A stretch of 64,000 nucleotides of DNA, taken from NCBI GenBank assembly GCA_038316385.1, contig JBBQAN010000003.1:62001-126000 (forward strand), read 5' to 3'. The notes beneath the pieces were generated by a model. It worked only from the letters and a program-made list of their open reading frames with translations, ran no database searches and was not told where the DNA came from. The position numbers were made by a program, and so were the translations under genes. Origin of the DNA: SZAS-103 sp038316385. GTDB lineage: Bacteria > Pseudomonadota > Gammaproteobacteria > Xanthomonadales > Xanthomonadaceae. Position 1 is the first letter of the stretch. Each line of letters begins with the position of its first letter. This document shows, piece by piece, positions 46,153-54,505 of this stretch.

Positions 46153-49100
46153 AGGAACCCAAACTCAATCTTTCGCCCAGCCCCGGCGACGAATTCAAAA
46201 CCACGACCTGCTACATGTGCGCGTGCCGCTGTGGCATCAAAGTGTGGCTCAAGGACGGGAAAATCCGCTACATCCAGGGCAATCCAGCGCACCCGGTGAA
46301 TCAGGGTGTTTTGTGCGCGAAGGGTGCGGCCGGAATCATGCAGCACTACTCGCCGGCGCGTCTGAGCAAGCCGTTATTGCGCGTGGGCGAACGCGGTAGT
46401 GGTGAGTTCAAGGAAATCGAATGGAACGAAGCGCTGTCAATCGCGACCGGCTGGCTGAAACCCATTCGCGAACGTAATCCTGACCAGCTCGCCTTCTTCA
46501 CCGGTCGCGACCAATCACAGGCACTCACCGGCTGGTGGGCGCAACAATTCGGAACGATCAACTACGCTGCGCACGGCGGCTTTTGCTCGGTGAACATGGC
46601 TGCGGGTGGGTTGTACACCCTCGGCGGCAGCTTCTGGGAGTTCGGCGAACCCGACTGGGAGCACACGCGCTACCTGATGCTATGGGGCGTGGCCGAAGAT
46701 CACGATTCCAATCCGATCAAACTAGGGCTCGGAAAACTAAAAGCGCGCGGCGCAAAAGTGGTAGCGATCAATCCGGTGCGTACAGGCTACGGTGCGATCG
46801 CTGACGAGTGGATAGGCATTCGCCCAGGCACCGACGGATTGTTCGCGTTCGCATTGATCCACGAATTGCTGAAAGGCGATCGCATCGATCTGGATTATCT
46901 GGTGCGCTACGCGAATGCGCACTGGCTGGTGATTCGTAATCCCGGCGGCGCGGACGATGGACTGTTTGCGCGCGATGCGGATGGGAATGTGTTGTGCTGG
47001 GACAGCGTCGCTCCTGCTCCCTCCCCTGGGAACGCAGGGGAGGGCTGGGGAGGGGTTGAGCGGACGCAGACGAGATCATCACCGCAAGCCCACGAAACCC
47101 CCTCGCAACCTCCCCCTGCCGCTGCAGGAGGAGGAGCTGCAGCGCGAGCCGATGCAATCGACATTACGCCAGCGGTTGTCGGCGAATACACACTGCCCGA
47201 CGGCCGCAAGGCCACGCCGGTATTCCATCTACTGGCCGAACGCTACCTCGATCCGCAATACGCGCCGGAAGCGGTCAGCGAACGCTGCGGAATTCCTGCC
47301 GACATCATTCATCGCATCGCTCGCGAATTGGCTGAAGCGGCGTTCGACAGCGACTTTTCCCTGCCGATTGCATGGACCGACACGCACGGTCGCCAGCACG
47401 AGCAAATGATCGGTCGCCCGGTTTCGATGCATGCGATGCGCGGGATCAGTGCGCACTCCAACGGATTTCATACCTGTCGCGCGCTGCATGTGCTGCAGTT
47501 GCTGTTGGGCGCCGTCGATACGCCCGGTTCATTCCGCTACCAGCCGCCGTATCCACGATCGATTCCACCCGGCAATCGTCCGGGCAGGAAGCGCAAGGAC
47601 AACGGTGCACTCGACCACAATCCGCTTGGTTTCATCCACAGCCCGGAAGATTTGCTGATTGATGCCAGCGGCGTGCCTCGGCGAATCGATCATGCGTATT
47701 CATGGGCGTATCCGCTGGCCGCGCACGGGATGATGCACACGGTGATTCGCAACGCGTGGGCCGGCGATCCTCAGCCGATCGATACGCTGCTGATGTTCAT
47801 GGCCAACATGAGCTGGAACTCGTCGATGAATACCGGCGAGACCATGCGCATGCTGACCGACAAGCGCGCGGACGGCGAATACAAAATCCCGCACATCATC
47901 TACTCCGATGCGTACGCCAGCGAGATGGTGGCTTACGCCGATTTGGTGTTGCCGGATACGACGTATCTGGAACGCTTCGATGCGATGTCGATGCTCGATC
48001 GGCCGATTTCCGATGCCGACTGCGCGGCCGATGCGATCCGGCATCCGGTGCTGGATCCATCCACGCAGCCCTCGGTCGCTATCAGCATCCTGCCTCACGC
48101 GACACTCGTGCATCCATGCACTTCGCAGGACAAGCAGCGCGACGTGCGCGGGTTTCAGTCGGTGCTGCTGGAATTGGGCGCGCGCCTGCAACTTCCGGGC
48201 ATGGTCGATGGTGCCGGCGCGCCCGTGTATCGCGACTACGCCGATTACATCATCAACCATCAGCGAGCGCCCGGCGTCGGGTTACTCGCGGGCTGGCGTG
48301 GTGAAGACGGATCGCTGGAAGGCAAGGGCGCACCCAATCCGCGCCAGCTTGATGCTTATATCGCGAATGGCGGTTTCTGGCGCAGCGAGATTCCCGAATC
48401 CGCGCGCTATTACAAGATGGCCAATCGCGACTATCTGGAATGGTCGGTGCGCATGGGCTTCATCACGAAAGCCGAGCCGGTGGTGATGCAGTTGTATTCC
48501 GAAACACTGCAAAAATTCCGCCTCGCCGCGCAAGGTTTTGGTGACGTGCAGCCACCGGATTCGGAACGCGAGCGCGTTGCAACGTACTTTGATCCGCTGC
48601 CGATCTGGTATGAGCCATTCGAGAGCGTCGAAACCTCGTCGCAGGAGTTTCCGCTGAGCGCCATCACCCAACGGCCGATGTTCATGTACCACGCCTGGGG
48701 TTCGCAGAACGCATGGTTGCGGCAGATTGCGACGCGCAACTGGCTATACCTGCATCCTGATACCGCCGCTAAATATCGCATTGCCGACTACGACTGGATC
48801 CATGTCGATTCGCACAACGGTCGCATCACGGTGCACGCCAGATGCGTTGCGAACATGCAGCCGGACACGGTGTGGACCTGGAACGCGATCGGCAAGCGCC
48901 GCGGCGCGTGGAAGCTCGCCAAGGACGCGCCCGAAGGTACCAAGGGTTTCCTGCTCAATCATTTGATCTCCGACCGCACGCCGAAAGGCGACTACGCGAA
49001 TGCTGACCCGGTCACCGGCCAGGCCGCGTGGTTCGACCTGCGCGTGCGCATCGCCAGGGCAGGTGCCGAAACCACGAGCGAACCACAGTTTCAGCCACTG

Positions 49101-49163
49101 AACATGGGCAAGGCCGACGACGAACCGCTACGCTATGGCGCTGCCATGCGGAAACGATCATGA
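46149..49163 (+). CDS. Molybdopterin oxidoreductase, SoeA-like candidate
   Basis: Mo/W-bisPGD enzyme of 1004 residues (DMSO-reductase family). N-terminal [4Fe-4S] ligands C21, C24, C28 and C56 (CYMCACRCG ... GVLCAKG). No Tat signal precedes them, so a cytoplasmic site is likely. GGFCSVNMAAGG near residue 146 offers a Cys as Mo ligand. Molybdopterin domains follow (YLMLWGVAEDHDSNP, AINPVRTGYGAIADEW) and the dinucleotide-binding C-domain is present (ITVHARCVANMQPDTVWTWN). Residues about 288-335 are a Pro/Gly-rich insertion made by a palindromic DNA repeat. Followed by a permease, a four-cluster ferredoxin and a DmsC-like anchor. Sulfite oxidation is my inference; other substrates remain possible. 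Confidence 0.88.
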   Translation: MKEPKLNLSPSPGDEFKTTTCYMCACRCGIKVWLKDGKIRYIQGNPAHPVNQGVLCAKGAAGIMQHYSPARLSKPLLRVGERGSGEFKEIEWNEALSIATGWLKPIRERNPDQLAFFTGRDQSQALTGWWAQQFGTINYAAHGGFCSVNMAAGGLYTLGGSFWEFGEPDWEHTRYLMLWGVAEDHDSNPIKLGLGKLKARGAKVVAINPVRTGYGAIADEWIGIRPGTDGLFAFALIHELLKGDRIDLDYLVRYANAHWLVIRNPGGADDGLFARDADGNVLCWDSVAPAPSPGNAGEGWGGVERTQTRSSPQAHETPSQPPPAAAGGGAAARADAIDITPAVVGEYTLPDGRKATPVFHLLAERYLDPQYAPEAVSERCGIPADIIHRIARELAEAAFDSDFSLPIAWTDTHGRQHEQMIGRPVSMHAMRGISAHSNGFHTCRALHVLQLLLGAVDTPGSFRYQPPYPRSIPPGNRPGRKRKDNGALDHNPLGFIHSPEDLLIDASGVPRRIDHAYSWAYPLAAHGMMHTVIRNAWAGDPQPIDTLLMFMANMSWNSSMNTGETMRMLTDKRADGEYKIPHIIYSDAYASEMVAYADLVLPDTTYLERFDAMSMLDRPISDADCAADAIRHPVLDPSTQPSVAISILPHATLVHPCTSQDKQRDVRGFQSVLLELGARLQLPGMVDGAGAPVYRDYADYIINHQRAPGVGLLAGWRGEDGSLEGKGAPNPRQLDAYIANGGFWRSEIPESARYYKMANRDYLEWSVRMGFITKAEPVVMQLYSETLQKFRLAAQGFGDVQPPDSERERVATYFDPLPIWYEPFESVETSSQEFPLSAITQRPMFMYHAWGSQNAWLRQIATRNWLYLHPDTAAKYRIADYDWIHVDSHNGRITVHARCVANMQPDTVWTWNAIGKRRGAWKLAKDAPEGTKGFLLNHLISDRTPKGDYANADPVTGQAAWFDLRVRIARAGAETTSEPQFQPLNMGKADDEPLRYGAAMRKRS
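47011..47150. repeat. In-frame palindromic repeat inside molybdopterin oxidoreductase
   Basis: A roughly 140-bp stretch of different composition. Perfect 10-bp arms CCCTCCCCTG (47019-47028) and CAGGGGAGGG (47035-47044), loop GGAACG, and a second hairpin-like CCTCCCCCTGCC...GCAGGAGGAGG near 47111-47137. It keeps the frame open and adds about 45 residues rich in Pro, Gly, Ala and Ser between CWDSVAP and ITPAVVGEY. Such CCCTCCCC...GGGGAGGG elements are typical dispersed repeats of Xanthomonad-like genomes. Confidence 0.75.
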
Positions 49164-49258
49164 GAGACACCCACATTTTTGACTTCGATGCCGTTGCAAT
49201 ACCAATTGCGGACCGCGCCCAGATGTTCGTTACGCTTTGCGAGTGCGCAGCCGCATGA
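49160..49258 (+). CDS. Possible 32-residue ORF bridging oxidoreductase and permease
   Basis: ATG 49160 overlaps the oxidoreductase stop (49161-49163) by 4 nt, and its TGA (49256-49258) overlaps the permease ATG (49255) by 4 nt. Product MRDTHIFDFDAVAIPIADRA plus 12 more residues ending ECAAA; no signal peptide. It could simply couple translation across the gap. Protein-level existence is unproven, and the double overlap is the only evidence. Confidence 0.35.
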   Translation: MRDTHIFDFDAVAIPIADRAQMFVTLCECAAA

Positions 49259-51033
49259 CGTGGCAGGCGTGGGAAGTCGCAGGCATCGTGATCGGCGCCA
49301 TGGCGCTGTTCGCGAGCGAGAAGGTGCGCATCGATCTGGTAGCACTCATCGTGCTCGCCTTGTTGATGATCCTCGGCGTGCTGAACGTCAAGGAGGCGCT
49401 GAGCGGATTCAGCAATGAAGCCACCATCACCGTCGCCGCGATGTTCGCGCTCAGCCTCGGCATCGAGCGATCCGGCGCGCTGGAGCCACTCGGCCGTTTT
49501 CTCGGCAGGATCAAGAAACCGTGGCTGCTCACGCTGGCGCTGATGTTGGCGATTGCGCCACTCGGAGCTTTCATCAAGAACATCGCGCTGGTCGGCATGT
49601 TCCTGCCGCTGGCATTGCGTGTTTGCGCGCGCTCGCAGACGTCGCCGGCGCGGGTGTTGATGCCGATGGCGTTTGCCGCGCAGATGGGTGGCGTGTGCAC
49701 TCTGATCGGCACGTCGTCGAATCTGCTGGTGGACAGCATGACCCAGGACATGGGCCTGCCTGCGTTCGGCGTGTTCGAATTCACCAGGCTCGGTGCGACC
49801 CTCGCCGCGGCCGGCATTCTGTACCTGATCCTGATCGGACGCTGGCTGTTGCCGAAGAAGGTGAACACCCAGCTTCCGGCGAACGAGGACATCGGCATGT
49901 ACGTGGCCGAGTTGCGCGTCACCGGCGAATCGACCGTGCTCGGCAAGACGATCGCCGACGTGGCGATGACCGAAAAATACGGCGTGTTTCCGCTCGAACT
50001 GTTGCGCGGCGACGAGCAGCAATGGTCGCCACGCACCGAACAACTGACCAGGAACGACGTGCTGCTGGTGCGCGGCGACTGGAGCAAGATCGAAGAATTC
50101 CGTCGCGTCGCCAAGCTCGAGAATGCGCACGAACACCGTTACGCGCAGGAGGGCGACGATCCACGCGTCCTGACCGAGGTCATGGTCGCGCCCGGCAGCG
50201 TGGTGCAGGGACGCAAGTTGTCCGAGCTCAACCTGCTCTGGGTTTACGATGCCAACGTACTGGCGATCCATCGTCGCGGCCACTTGCTGCACAAGAGCCT
50301 GAAATCGGTCGAGCTCGCGCTCGGCGATGTATTGCTGATGCTGGTCGATGAAAACGCATTGCCGAAATTGCGCACCGACGACCGCTTCATCGTCCTGAGC
50401 GAGCGCGAGGATCGTCAGGAAACATCGCGCAAGGCGTGGCTCGCCGTGGGCATCATGGCTGCGGTGGTGGTGGTGTCCGGATTGAAATGGTTGCCGATTC
50501 CAGCCGCTGCTGTCTGCGGCGCGGTCGCGATGGCGTTTGCTGGCTGCTACGGGCGCAAGAACGTCTATGAAGCAATGGACTGGAAAATCATTGTGTTGCT
50601 CGGCGCGATCCTGCCGCTCGGCATCGCCATCGAGAAAACCGGCCTGTCCACGGCGCTGGTCACCGCAGGCATGGGCTTCGTGGGCGGACAGGGGCCGCTG
50701 ATCGCGCTGCTGCTCGTGTATCTGCTCACTGCACTGCTTACCGAATTGATGGGGCACAACCCCTCGGTGGTGTTGATGGTTGGTATTGCGGCGTCGATCG
50801 CGCACACCATCCACGCCGATGCGCGTCCGTTCATCGTCGCCGTGGCGTTTGCGGCGGCAACATCCTTTGCGACACCGGTCGGCTATCCGACCAACACCAT
50901 GGTGTATTACGCCGGTGGGTATCGTTTCACCGATTTCATGAAGGTCGGCATTCCGTTGATCGCGATTTTCTGCGCGATATCGATGTACCTGATTCCGCAA
51001 TACTGGCCGTTCCATCCAGTGATCGGGCACTAA
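49255..51033 (+). CDS. SLC13/DASS-type anion permease with two TrkA-C domains
   Basis: Membrane transporter of 592 residues from ATG 49255; a TTG 18 nt upstream is an alternative. Two membrane halves: N-half with NEATITVAAMFALSLGIERS and LIGTSSNLLVDSM (SNT substrate motif), C-half with TELMGHNPSVVLMVGIAAS and ATSFATPVGYPTNTMVYYAG (second SNT-like motif). Between them at about 205-370 lie two RCK_C/TrkA-C-like domains (SELNLLWVYDANVLAIHR). This architecture fits divalent oxyanion or sulfate/dicarboxylate permeases. Its place between oxidoreductase subunits suggests it moves the enzyme's substrate or product, for example sulfate out. Confidence 0.88.
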   Translation: MTWQAWEVAGIVIGAMALFASEKVRIDLVALIVLALLMILGVLNVKEALSGFSNEATITVAAMFALSLGIERSGALEPLGRFLGRIKKPWLLTLALMLAIAPLGAFIKNIALVGMFLPLALRVCARSQTSPARVLMPMAFAAQMGGVCTLIGTSSNLLVDSMTQDMGLPAFGVFEFTRLGATLAAAGILYLILIGRWLLPKKVNTQLPANEDIGMYVAELRVTGESTVLGKTIADVAMTEKYGVFPLELLRGDEQQWSPRTEQLTRNDVLLVRGDWSKIEEFRRVAKLENAHEHRYAQEGDDPRVLTEVMVAPGSVVQGRKLSELNLLWVYDANVLAIHRRGHLLHKSLKSVELALGDVLLMLVDENALPKLRTDDRFIVLSEREDRQETSRKAWLAVGIMAAVVVVSGLKWLPIPAAAVCGAVAMAFAGCYGRKNVYEAMDWKIIVLLGAILPLGIAIEKTGLSTALVTAGMGFVGGQGPLIALLLVYLLTALLTELMGHNPSVVLMVGIAASIAHTIHADARPFIVAVAFAAATSFATPVGYPTNTMVYYAGGYRFTDFMKVGIPLIAIFCAISMYLIPQYWPFHPVIGH

Positions 51034-51042
51034 TCCAGCGCG

Positions 51043-51819
51043 ATGACCGCCTTGCCGCAGCCATCGAAGATCAAACTCGGCTTGGTGATCGACCTCGACA
51101 CTTGCGTGGGTTGCCACGCATGCGCGGTCGCTTGCAAGGAATGGAATGCGGGCGGCATCGTCGGGCCGCTGACCGACGAGGATCCTTACGGAAAGCAACC
51201 GTTCGGGGTGTGGCTCAACCGCGTGCACAGTTACGAACTACACGAAACGGGGAACGGCGAAGGAGCAGCCACCCAAGGCACCGACATGACCGTGCATTTT
51301 CCGCGCTCGTGCCTGCATTGCGAAGAACCGGCCTGCGTGACCGTGTGCCCGACCGGTGCGAGCTACAAGCGCGCGGAAGACGGCATCGTGCTGGTGGACG
51401 AAGACAAATGCATCGGTTGCAAATTGTGTTCGTGGGCCTGTCCATACGGCGCGCGCGAATACTCGGCGGTCGAGGGCGTGATGAAGAAATGCACGTTGTG
51501 CGTCGATCGCATCTACAACGAACACCTCGATGAAATCGAACGTCAGCCCGCTTGCGTGCAGGCCTGTCCGACACGCGCACGGCATTTCGGCGATCTCGGC
51601 GATCCGCAATCGAACGTCTCGAAACTTGTCGTCGAACGCAGCGGTCGCGACCTGCTGCCGGAACTCGGTTACAAACCGACTAACAAATACCTGCCGCCAC
51701 GGCCGCGACGCGGTGCAACTTCCCCCGCACCTGAAAACACAACGCAGGCCGATGAAAAACTCAATCCCGCCGCGCTGTCGCCGTTACTGCGTTGGCTCGA
51801 CCGGGCGTTGTCGCGATGA
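51043..51819 (+). CDS. 4Fe-4S ferredoxin subunit (DmsB/SoeB-like)
   Basis: Electron-transfer subunit of 258 residues with four cubane clusters: CVGCHACAVACKEWN, CLHCEEPACVTVCPTGA, CIGCKLCSWACPYGAREY, and CTLCVDRI with a later CVQACPTRAR. It carries electrons between the molybdopterin subunit and the quinone-facing membrane subunit. No signal peptide; it is cytoplasmic like the catalytic subunit. Starts 9 nt after the permease stop and overlaps the anchor gene's ATG by 4 nt. Length and cluster order match DmsB/PhsB/SoeB. Confidence 0.93.
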   Translation: MTALPQPSKIKLGLVIDLDTCVGCHACAVACKEWNAGGIVGPLTDEDPYGKQPFGVWLNRVHSYELHETGNGEGAATQGTDMTVHFPRSCLHCEEPACVTVCPTGASYKRAEDGIVLVDEDKCIGCKLCSWACPYGAREYSAVEGVMKKCTLCVDRIYNEHLDEIERQPACVQACPTRARHFGDLGDPQSNVSKLVVERSGRDLLPELGYKPTNKYLPPRPRRGATSPAPENTTQADEKLNPAALSPLLRWLDRALSR

Positions 51820-52781
51820 ATCCGGCGCTCTCGGTCATTTTCTTCACAACATTATCCGGGGCAGGCTACGGATTGATGCTTTTCTGGATCGGAATTCTCA
51901 CCGCCGGAACTTCGTTCTCCCCTTCGTTTCCGCTGTCAACTTGGTTCTGGATCAATCCCTGGTTCAACGCGATGGTTGCGTCGCTTTTGCTGGTCACGAT
52001 TGGCCTGTCGAGTTCTGTGTTGCACCTCGGCAAACCGTTGCGGGCGTGGCGAGCGTTCTCTCAATGGCGTACATCCTGGCTTTCGCGCGAGGGTATATTT
52101 TCGATTTTGGTCTATGCAGGGATCGGACTTCTTTTTGCGGCCTTCGTGCATGATGGCATCTACACCAGGATTGTTGGCGATATCGCTCTTGCCTTGATTG
52201 CGACGAGTTCCATAGCAACGATCGTAAGTACTGGCATGATTTACGCATGTCTCAAGCCAGTTCCAGCATGGCGGCATCCGCTGGTTGTTCCTGTATATCT
52301 CGCGTTTGCATTGGCGACGGGCGGTTGGATCGGCGCTGCGCTGTTCAATACGAACGATGAGCCAACTGCTGTTCGCATGACGGTTTTCGTGCTGCTCGGC
52401 TCGGTGACGCTGGTGCTTGCGGCAATAAAACTCATCTACTGGCGCGATATAGACCGCGTCGCCATGCCGTCGCGCGAAGCTGCAACCGCACTGGAAGGCA
52501 TCGGCAAGGTCACGGTGTTCGAACGGCCGCATACCGAAGCAAATTACCTCACGCGCGAAATGGGTTTCGTGTTGGCACGCAAGCATTCGCGCAAGCTGCG
52601 CCTCATCGCAATCGCGCTGTTCGCGGCGATTCCAATGCTCGTGATGCTCGCGGCATATCTGGTTCCGTCGGCGTCAACGTTTGCACTATGGATCGCCGCC
52701 GTCAGCGCGCTGTTGGGAGCAATCGTCGAGCGCTGGCTGTTCTTCGCCGAAGCGAAACACATGGTGATGCTCTATTACTGA
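51816..52781 (+). CDS. DmsC/NrfD-like membrane anchor (SoeC-like candidate)
   Basis: Quinone-reactive membrane subunit of 321 residues with eight hydrophobic segments. Start ATG 51816 overlaps the ferredoxin stop (ATGA). N-terminal MNPALSVIFFTTLSGAGYGL is characteristic of the DmsC family, and VLHLGKPLRAWRAFSQWRTSWLSREG is the conserved loop. ATYLTREMGFVLAR-like residues appear after the fifth segment. Together with the ferredoxin and molybdopterin subunits it makes a three-part complex. It is convergent with hemC, 21 bp apart. Confidence 0.92.
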   Translation: MNPALSVIFFTTLSGAGYGLMLFWIGILTAGTSFSPSFPLSTWFWINPWFNAMVASLLLVTIGLSSSVLHLGKPLRAWRAFSQWRTSWLSREGIFSILVYAGIGLLFAAFVHDGIYTRIVGDIALALIATSSIATIVSTGMIYACLKPVPAWRHPLVVPVYLAFALATGGWIGAALFNTNDEPTAVRMTVFVLLGSVTLVLAAIKLIYWRDIDRVAMPSREAATALEGIGKVTVFERPHTEANYLTREMGFVLARKHSRKLRLIAIALFAAIPMLVMLAAYLVPSASTFALWIAAVSALLGAIVERWLFFAEAKHMVMLYY

Positions 52782-52802
52782 TGCGTCACGACGGCGCGTG
52801 CG

Positions 52803-53732
52803 TCAATGCGCGGCCAATCGCGCAAGCAACGTACTTGCGCCAGCGGCGATTAGGTTTTCGGCAACGCGCATTCCCAGTGCCTGCGGATCGTTGATGGAGC
52901 CGACGGCTTCGGCGCGCACGAGTTCGCCATTCGTCGCATCACCGACCAATCCCTGCAAGTGCAAACCATCGCCATCGAGCACGGCATAACCTGCGACCGG
53001 AACCTGGCAACTGCCGTGCAATCGCCGGTTCATCGCACGCTCGGCTTCGACGCAGATACGTGTCGGCGTGTGTTCGAGCGCTGCGAACAAGGCGTGTGTC
53101 GCGGCATCGCCGTCACGACATTCGACGGCGATCGCGCCTTGCGCAACCGCAGGCACCCAGTCGGGCGCGATCAAACGTTCGCGGATGCGTTCGCCCATTC
53201 CGAGCCGTTGCAATCCGGCACAGGCCAGCAGGATCGCGTCGTATTGATCGGCATCGAGCTTCTTCAATCGCGAACCGACATTGCCGCGTAAATCTTCGAT
53301 GCGCAGGTCGGGGCGGCGCGCGCGTAATTGCGCTTGTCGTCGCAGTGACGACGAGCCGACACGCGCACCCTGCGGCAACGCATCGAGCGATTCAAAATGA
53401 TGGCTGACAAAAGCATCGAACGGGTCAGCGCGTTCAAGAACGGACGCAATCGCAAACGGGCCATCAAGTTCCATCGGTACGTCTTTGAGCGAGTGGACGG
53501 CTGCATCAGCGCGACCTTCGATCATCGCGATTTCGAGCTCTTTCAGAAACAATCCCTTGCCGCCGATCGTGGCAAGTGGGCGATCAATGATGCGATCGCC
53601 GCGCGTGGTCATCGGCACAAGTTCGACGCGCAGACCCGGGCGTGCGGCGCGCAGCAATGCGGCGACGTGTTCGCTCTGCCAGAGCGCGAGCGGACTTTCG
53701 CGCGTTGCAAGCCGCAATACGGAGCTCAGCAT
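52803..53732 (-). CDS. hemC: Porphobilinogen deaminase
   Basis: Hydroxymethylbilane synthase of 309 residues in haem biosynthesis. N-terminal VLRLATRESPLALWQS, RGDRI, KGLFLKELE, HSLKDVPMEL, LRRQAQL, LRGNVGSRLKKLD. The dipyrromethane cofactor Cys is Cys242 (LHGSCQVPVAGYAV), the same number as in E. coli. Starts 1 nt after the algR stop, giving the algZ-algR-hemC order of Pseudomonas. Confidence 0.96.
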   Translation of the reverse strand: MLSSVLRLATRESPLALWQSEHVAALLRAARPGLRVELVPMTTRGDRIIDRPLATIGGKGLFLKELEIAMIEGRADAAVHSLKDVPMELDGPFAIASVLERADPFDAFVSHHFESLDALPQGARVGSSSLRRQAQLRARRPDLRIEDLRGNVGSRLKKLDADQYDAILLACAGLQRLGMGERIRERLIAPDWVPAVAQGAIAVECRDGDAATHALFAALEHTPTRICVEAERAMNRRLHGSCQVPVAGYAVLDGDGLHLQGLVGDATNGELVRAEAVGSINDPQALGMRVAENLIAAGASTLLARLAAH

Positions 53733-53733
53733 G

Positions 53734-54480
53734 TCACAAGTGCCGCAAACGATCGCGCAGCAACGGCAGGCAGCGACGGCTGACTTCCAGCGGCGTCGTT
53801 ACACTGCGCAACATCACATGCGCTTGCCCGTCGGGGCTGCGACGCAATTCGGTGAGCGCGCTTGCGGCGATCAGGCAGTTGCGATGAATGCGCAGGAAAC
53901 GCTCGCCGAATTCGGACTCAAGCGATTTCAAGGATTCTTCGATTAAATCCTCGATCAGATCTTCGCCGTGGGCGTGATGCACCGAAACGTATTTTTCGTC
54001 GGCCTGCAGATAGATGATTTCGCCGATCGGGATCAAGCGCAGGCTGCCGCGCAGGCGCGCGCTCAGGTGCGTGCGTGGTTTGTTGCGCGGCAATTCCGGC
54101 AACCGCAATGCGGGTCGCGCGTCGACATAGCGGCGCGCGCGCTCGAGCGCACCGGCGAGTCGTTCGGGACGCACGGGCTTGACCAGGTAATCGACCGCTG
54201 CAGCTTCGAACGCCGACAGCGCATGCTCGTCGTATGCGGTGCAAAACACCAACGCCGGCGGTGCGTCAAGTTGCGCGAGGTGATGCGCGGCTTCCAGTCC
54301 GTCCATGACCGGCATCGCGATGTCCAGCAGCAGCAGGTCCGGTTGCAGGCGTTCGATCGCATCCAGCGCCTCGCGACCGTTACCCGCTTCGCCGACCACG
54401 ACAACGTCGGCGTGCTCTGCCAGTAGCGCACGCAAACGTTCGCGCGCGAGCGGTTCGTCGTCGGCGATCAATACTTTCAT
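53734..54480 (-). CDS. algR: LytTR-family response regulator (AlgR-like)
   Basis: Response regulator of 248 residues. Receiver domain with acidic pocket (ADDEPLARERL), phosphoacceptor Asp53 in LLLDIAMPVMDG, and Lys in VDYLVKPVRPERL. LytTR DNA-binding domain (about 135-248) with IGEIIYLQADEKYVSVHH and FLRIHRNCLIAASALTEL. In Pseudomonas, AlgR with AlgZ/FimS controls alginate, twitching motility and rhamnolipids; here the nearest polysaccharide genes are pgaBCD upstream in the same direction. 25 nt separate it from algZ. Confidence 0.92.
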   Translation of the reverse strand: MKVLIADDEPLARERLRALLAEHADVVVVGEAGNGREALDAIERLQPDLLLLDIAMPVMDGLEAAHHLAQLDAPPALVFCTAYDEHALSAFEAAAVDYLVKPVRPERLAGALERARRYVDARPALRLPELPRNKPRTHLSARLRGSLRLIPIGEIIYLQADEKYVSVHHAHGEDLIEDLIEESLKSLESEFGERFLRIHRNCLIAASALTELRRSPDGQAHVMLRSVTTPLEVSRRCLPLLRDRLRHL

Positions 54481-54505
54481 CGTGCCTTCTTCATGCCGGA
54501 AGTCT

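Noticed and set aside
46149..46235. Tat signal on the molybdopterin subunit
   Set aside because: No twin Arg or hydrophobic segment before the first Cys; the protein starts directly with MKEPKLNLSPSPGDE.
49012..51228. Long minus-strand open frame opposite the SLC13 permease (about 738 codons)
   Set aside because: Composition is Arg/His/Gln-rich as in antisense frames, and the permease on the + strand has clear motifs and topology.
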